Shown piece after piece: positions 36,590 to 40,795 of a DNA stretch of 40,795 bases. Each line of letters begins with the position of its first letter. Within the stretch, counting starts at the first letter, position 1. A program made the translations under genes and the position numbers. The notes beneath the pieces are model-generated. The model did not search any database. It worked only from the letters and a program-made list of their open reading frames with translations, and was not told the origin of the DNA. Source of the DNA: Myxococcales bacterium (lineage in GTDB: Bacteria; Myxococcota_A; Polyangia; Palsa-1104; SHYY01); assembly GCA_009692555.1 (NCBI GenBank), contig SHYY01000031.1:1-40795 (forward strand), given 5' to 3'.

Positions 36590-39076
36590 ATGAAGGTCGT
36601 TGTCGACGGTGCCTACGCGCGTTTTCTCTCCGCTCCCGATGAGCCGTGGTGGAAGGGCGACCGGATCAAGGAGGTGCGCTTCCGGCAGCTGACGCCGGGT
36701 GGGCGGGCTCGCGTGACGCTGTTCGAGCAGGTGGAGGGGGTGGGGAGGCCGCACCCGCGCTTCCAGATCGATGTGCCGCCGGCGCAGGATCCCCAGGCGG
36801 TGCGCTCGCGCTACCGGCCGGCGGGGAGCGCGCCAGCGACGGCGACCGCGCTGCGCGAGCACCTCGCGGCGGCGTTCGCCGCGGCCGAATTCGAGATGAA
36901 TCTCGCGCCCTCCGATCTCGCCGCGGCCCCGAAGGGCAGCGAGCGCTACTTCGCCAGCAGCGTGCGCGCCCAGCGCACCGCGTCGCTGTTCGCCGAGATC
37001 CGCGCGCAGGTGGAGAAGTGGCTGAACGCGGGGGCGCTGCCGGCCTCCGAGCGGGCCGAGGCGCTGCGGGCGGTGCGCGAGCTCGAGGACACCGCCTACG
37101 CGGGCGACCTCCGCTTCGACGACGTCGACACCGGCACCTACCACAGCTACCAGCACGACGCGCCGTTCGTGCACTACCTCGAACGCATCCTCGACGGCCT
37201 CCCCACCGACGGGAGCAAGCCGTTCGCCCTCCTGCCCGCGGAGCAGCAGGAGTCGATCCGCCGGCAGCGCGATCAGGCGCAAAAACACCTCGATTTCCTG
37301 ATGCGCCACAAGTACGCCAACGACGGCATCCGCGAGACCGACATCGAGCGCTCGCTGGGTGGCTTCCTGATCGATCGCGTGACGCGGCGGATCGTCTCCG
37401 AGACGCCTGCCAGCCGAGGGTCGCTGGTGCCGCGCTACGAGCTCCTGCGGATCGATCCCTCGTTCCAGAGCCCGCACGCGGGCAAGGGAGTCCACCGCGC
37501 CGGTCCCCAGGGCGAGAAGCTCCGGCTCGACGACGGCTCCGAGATCGCGGTGCCGGCCTCGTCGCTCCGCTCCACGCCCGTCGGTGAGGAGGCGCTCACC
37601 TTCCGCCGCGCGCCGGGCGATCGCCTGCTGCGCGAGAACGTGCGCTTCGCGTGGGAGGGCAAGGGCTACGTGCAGCAGGGCCAGGTGTCCTGGGTGTCGT
37701 GGGCGGGCCATTGCGACATCAAGGCGGTGATGGAGCAGCTCGGCATCGCGGTGGCCGATCGTCCGTCGCTGACCGAGCACCGGAGCGAGAGCGGCGCAGC
37801 GCAGACCTACGACCGCGCGCTCCTGCTGGAGATGATCGCCAGCGTGCTCGAGCTCGGCTCGCTCTACCAGCGCGCCGACGGCAGCGGGCAGCTCCGGCGC
37901 GGCATCACCCGCTTCGGCGGCGCACGCAACGACGGACGGCCCGACCGCCTGGTCCTGGGCGGTGCACAGCGCGGGCCCGACTTCCGCTGGCCGCTCTCGG
38001 GGCGCGAGGAGACCTTCGTGGTGCGATCGATCGACTGGGGCGAGGGGCCCGCCGACGTCGAAAGGAGCTTCTTCCGCCACCTGCCCGATCTCGCCGCGAT
38101 CGACTTCAAGCCGAACCCGCGCTTCCTGGAGACGGTCGAGGGCGACTACAACCTGATCGATGTCTCCGGCGCACGCCTCGAGATCGACGCCCAGATCGAC
38201 ACGATCGATCCCGAGACCGGCTACCCGCGGCTCGAGCAACGCGCTCTGGTGCTCGACCTCCGGGGCGCGGCCGGCGACGAGAAGCTGTTCCTCGGCACGC
38301 AGATGCGCGACGCCGCGGCGCGCGAGATCTACCGCTACTACCTCGACCGGAAGGCGGGCGCGATCGTCGCCGAGCTCGACGTCTGGAGAAAGGAGCAGGG
38401 GCGCTTCGTCGCGCACGTCGTGCCCGGGGCGGCGCTGAAGGTGCCGCTCGTCCGGCCGCTCCGCGCCACCCTCGGGCGGGAGATGAAACAGGACGATCCG
38501 TCGCTGTTCCAGGCGCTGCTCGGCGTCGCGGTGCGGAGCGCGCAGAACATCAACGCCGATACCACCGCGAGCGCCGAGGTGTGGAACGGCGTGGTCACGC
38601 GGATCGGCTTGAAAAAGGTCGCCGAGAACCGCGCGGCGCGGGTGGAGCGCTGGCAGGTGGAGATCGCGGCGCGCTTCGGCCGCGCCACCCTCGACTACCT
38701 GATGCGCCGCAGCCCCGAGGGCGAGCCGGTCGACTACTGTCCGCTCGCTGGTGATGGCAAATCACCCGACTTCCTGTGGCAAGACACCCCCGACGTCGGC
38801 TCCAAGGGCTTCCAGGACGGCGACTGGATCATGAACGTCAGCATGCTCGAGCGCGATCTGATCGCGGCGCGCCCGCTCGAGTCCGCGGGCGGCGGCTGGT
38901 ACGTCCACGACGATCACATCAAGAACGTCTACGAGCTGATCTACTGCGCCCTCGCCGGCTACTCGTGGACGATCCTGCACGCCAACAAGCGGCACGGCTT
39001 CAAGTCGAAGGAGGCGTGGCAGGAGGCGATCGATCAGCTGAAGGCGCGCAGCGCGGCGGTGCGGTTCAGCGACTGA
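36590..39076 (+). CDS. Large protein with possible cysteine-enzyme core, unknown function
   Basis: 828 residues, no signal peptide or membrane segment. Residues 85-250 are mainly helical (with RYFASSVRAQRTASLFAEI, YHSYQHDAPFVHYLERIL). Near 368-380 stands WVSWAGHCDIKAV, a Trp-flanked Gly-His-Cys motif at the head of a helix, reminiscent of papain-fold or transglutaminase-elicitor (W-x-G-x-C then DIKAL) enzymes. A later segment GGGWYVHDDHIKNVYELIYC could supply His/Asp. These assignments are inference by pattern. The start at 36590 has GAGGTGG upstream. It is convergent with the dual papain-fold gene. A strong single-family identity was not recognised. Confidence 0.82.
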   Translation: MKVVVDGAYARFLSAPDEPWWKGDRIKEVRFRQLTPGGRARVTLFEQVEGVGRPHPRFQIDVPPAQDPQAVRSRYRPAGSAPATATALREHLAAAFAAAEFEMNLAPSDLAAAPKGSERYFASSVRAQRTASLFAEIRAQVEKWLNAGALPASERAEALRAVRELEDTAYAGDLRFDDVDTGTYHSYQHDAPFVHYLERILDGLPTDGSKPFALLPAEQQESIRRQRDQAQKHLDFLMRHKYANDGIRETDIERSLGGFLIDRVTRRIVSETPASRGSLVPRYELLRIDPSFQSPHAGKGVHRAGPQGEKLRLDDGSEIAVPASSLRSTPVGEEALTFRRAPGDRLLRENVRFAWEGKGYVQQGQVSWVSWAGHCDIKAVMEQLGIAVADRPSLTEHRSESGAAQTYDRALLLEMIASVLELGSLYQRADGSGQLRRGITRFGGARNDGRPDRLVLGGAQRGPDFRWPLSGREETFVVRSIDWGEGPADVERSFFRHLPDLAAIDFKPNPRFLETVEGDYNLIDVSGARLEIDAQIDTIDPETGYPRLEQRALVLDLRGAAGDEKLFLGTQMRDAAAREIYRYYLDRKAGAIVAELDVWRKEQGRFVAHVVPGAALKVPLVRPLRATLGREMKQDDPSLFQALLGVAVRSAQNINADTTASAEVWNGVVTRIGLKKVAENRAARVERWQVEIAARFGRATLDYLMRRSPEGEPVDYCPLAGDGKSPDFLWQDTPDVGSKGFQDGDWIMNVSMLERDLIAARPLESAGGGWYVHDDHIKNVYELIYCALAGYSWTILHANKRHGFKSKEAWQEAIDQLKARSAAVRFSD

Positions 39077-39085
39077 CGGAGGGGG

Positions 39086-39101
39086 GGGCCGCCGGAGGCC
39101 C
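39086..39101. terminator. GC hairpin between convergent genes
   Basis: GGGCC-GCCGGA-GGCCC forms a short hairpin in the 24-bp gap, just after a G8 run. It has no T tract, so it is at best a weak bidirectional terminator. Confidence 0.25.
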
Positions 39102-40795
39102 TACTTGCCGAGCGCGGCCATCAGCTTGTCGAGGTCGACCCAGCCGCCAACCCGTCGGAGATTGTTGCTGTACTCACCCTTGAGATACAGGTGCGTGCCG
39201 TCCACCTTCTGCATCGGACGGTTGCAGTACTTCGCTCCGCGCACCGGGCCGCTGTCCTGGCCGGAGTCGCCGGTGACCCAGGTGCTGCCTTCGTTCGGGT
39301 CGAGATCGACGATCACACCGACGTGGGAGACGCGGTCGCCGTTCGGGTCGTCCTCGTAGCGGAGGGTGTAGAGGTCCCCCGGCTTCGGCAGCGCGGTGCC
39401 ATCCGACTCGACCCACGCCCCGAGCCTCCGCCCCTCCTCCTTCATGCCCTCGGTGCCGTAGCCGAACACGCCCACCTTGCCATTCACGAGGCCAAAGCCC
39501 ATGCCGTATTGCATCAGGACGGTCGGGAGCAGGCCGCAGGAGGTGCCGGCGGTCTGCGAGGTTCCGTCGAAGAGGTTCTTCTTGCCCGGCGCCGCCTTCG
39601 CCCCGCTCTGCGAGGGCAGGCGCAGGTCGAGCTCGGCGAGCAGCTTCTTCCGGTGATCGCTCAGGCGCGGGTCGTCGTGCTTGAGGATCTTCTTGTCGTC
39701 GTCGGGCGGCGGCTCGGCGGGCTTCGCGGGCGGCGGCTCGGCGGGCGGCGGCGCCTTGGCCGGCGTGACGCTCGACCCCTGCGGCCCGAGGGTGATGATC
39801 GTCGGGGTCCCGGTGTCGCCCTTCGGGACCGCGGTGATCCCGGTCATCGCCAGCGGCCCTTCCGCCGGCGGCTCGTCGGCGGGGGCGCCCGCCTCGTCGA
39901 CCCACACCTCGGGGTAGGCCTTGTAGTAGTAGGCGATATCGCTCGCGCTGCGCTTGTGGGTGGTGACCGTGCTCGACTTGCCCGAGGCGGGATCCCAGCT
40001 GTTGCCGTCGATGGTGCCGAGGGAGCTGCCGCTCTTGGTCTCGAGCAGGCAGTGATGGATGAGCGGGTGCGCCGGGTCCTTGTCCTTGAGGATGAGGATG
40101 TCGCCCGGCTCGAAGTTCTGGTCGGCGATCGCCCCGCTGGCGAGTCCGGTCGGCCCCTTGCCGATCACCCACTGCGACGCGTCGACGCCCGCCTTGCGGA
40201 TCATCGCCGCGCAGAAGATCCCGCACCAGCTCTGCGGGGGCTTTCCCGGCGCCTTGATGCCGGGGAGAAAGCCGAGATCTTTCGGTGGCTTGTGGTAGGC
40301 GGTCTCCCAGATGTCGGCGAGCAGCTCCCAGCCTTCGCGGTTGCCATCGGGGCCGGCGCGATCGCTGATCTTGAGGATGTACTCCTTCGCCAGATCGAGC
40401 GACTTCTGCCGGATCGGGTGGAGCGTCTTGCCGTCCTTCTTCTGACCGGCCGTGCTGGTGGAGGCGCCCCCCTTGGGCGCGCCGATGCTGTTGATGCGCA
40501 GCTGGTAGGTCCCCTCGTCGGCCGGCTTCTCGATCGCGCCGCCTTCGCCCGTGGCACCGCTGAAGATCACCTTGCCGCCCTGGATGAGGTCGAAGCGCGC
40601 GTCGGCGACGGGCTTGCCGTCCTTGCCCTCGACGCGGGCGCGCACCAGGAATTCCTTCTTCTCGTCGGCCTTTTTTTCTTCCGCCTTCTTGTCTTCGGCG
40701 GTACCGCCGCCGCCACCGCCATCCCCACCGCCGCCGCCTGCGCCGCCACCCGCACCGTCGGCGCCGCCACCGCCACCGCCCGCGCCGTCGCCGCC
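39101..40795 (-). CDS. Dual papain-fold (CHAP/NlpC-like) protein behind a Gly-rich linker, 5' end off window
   Basis: At least 564 residues; the N-terminus lies beyond the right edge. The visible part begins with a Gly/Asp/Ala-rich linker and a Lys/Glu stretch, then an Ig-like carboxypeptidase-regulatory domain (RARVEGKDGKPVADARFDLI). A first papain-fold module has its nucleophile in SWCGIFCAAM (about 40225) and His in LIHHCLLE, then GTIDGNS. A Pro/Ala linker (PAKAPPPAEPPPAKPAEPP) leads to a second module with TAGTSCGLLP as candidate Cys site, VSHVGVIVD, and STWVTGDSGQ. Such domains cut peptidoglycan peptides or peptide bonds. A Gly-rich linker before an Ig-like domain is seen in cargo/spike-associated proteins of injection systems (inference). 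Confidence 0.87.
   Translation of the reverse strand, partial: GGDGAGGGGGGADGAGGGAGGGGGDGGGGGGTAEDKKAEEKKADEKKEFLVRARVEGKDGKPVADARFDLIQGGKVIFSGATGEGGAIEKPADEGTYQLRINSIGAPKGGASTSTAGQKKDGKTLHPIRQKSLDLAKEYILKISDRAGPDGNREGWELLADIWETAYHKPPKDLGFLPGIKAPGKPPQSWCGIFCAAMIRKAGVDASQWVIGKGPTGLASGAIADQNFEPGDILILKDKDPAHPLIHHCLLETKSGSSLGTIDGNSWDPASGKSSTVTTHKRSASDIAYYYKAYPEVWVDEAGAPADEPPAEGPLAMTGITAVPKGDTGTPTIITLGPQGSSVTPAKAPPPAEPPPAKPAEPPPDDDKKILKHDDPRLSDHRKKLLAELDLRLPSQSGAKAAPGKKNLFDGTSQTAGTSCGLLPTVLMQYGMGFGLVNGKVGVFGYGTEGMKEEGRRLGAWVESDGTALPKPGDLYTLRYEDDPNGDRVSHVGVIVDLDPNEGSTWVTGDSGQDSGPVRGAKYCNRPMQKVDGTHLYLKGEYSNNLRRVGGWVDLDKLMAALGK

Overview
The window looks like chromosomal DNA of a GC-rich member of the Myxococcota (formerly Deltaproteobacteria), probably a Polyangia-like lineage. 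The reasons are very high GC, many lipoproteins with Gly/Asp/Ser-rich linkers, a MYXO-CTERM-type C-terminus on a secreted lysozyme-like protein, a Pkn-type Ser/Thr kinase fused to cyclase-like, AAA and TPR domains, and a lexA promoter carrying two GTTCAG motifs. Several genes appear to be leaderless: a -10-like box sits 5-9 nt upstream of the start codon and there is no Shine-Dalgarno.

Layout. 1-219 is the C-terminal end of an ISKra4-like transposase cut by the window edge. 484-5852 (minus) holds a TPR protein and a 1362-residue Lys/Ala-rich helical protein with a central hydrophobic core. 6009-7925 encodes a HEAT-like repeat protein. 7944-10558 (minus) is a two-gene unit in which a SIR2-like/macro-like/ubiquitin-like fusion is translationally coupled to a TatD nuclease. 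It diverges from a broken kinase-AAA-TPR gene (10615-13553) that carries an internal deletion and a second frameshift. 13611-16200 is an XPB-type helicase overlapping its Bax1 nuclease partner. Envelope and secreted-protein genes follow: a vWA lipoprotein with a degenerate MIDAS, a membrane protein, a GH25 lysozyme with a beta-propeller, and a Cys-rich C2-domain lipoprotein.

The stretch 16.4-31.1 kb contains four toxin-antitoxin modules, two MazEF-like and two PIN (VapC) type. Interspersed among them are decayed gene pieces and a hexanucleotide microsatellite, which suggests a plastic accessory region among core genes (phosphohexomutase, DUF2461, SGNH hydrolase). 31.2-36.4 kb carries a second repeat protein, a small secreted protein, lexA with an unusual 8-bp repeat array in its leader, a TonB-like protein with an extra NTF2-like tail, and a frameshifted methyltransferase.

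The right end (36590-40795) has two convergent genes: an 828-residue protein with a possible cysteine-enzyme core, and a protein with two papain-fold (CHAP/NlpC-like) modules behind a Gly-rich linker. These two and the 1362-residue protein at the left resemble cargo or accessory proteins of contractile injection systems in style, but no structural gene of such a system lies in the window. The strongest candidate for an undescribed system is the SIR2/macro/Ubl-TatD unit, with the XPB-Bax1 pair nearby.
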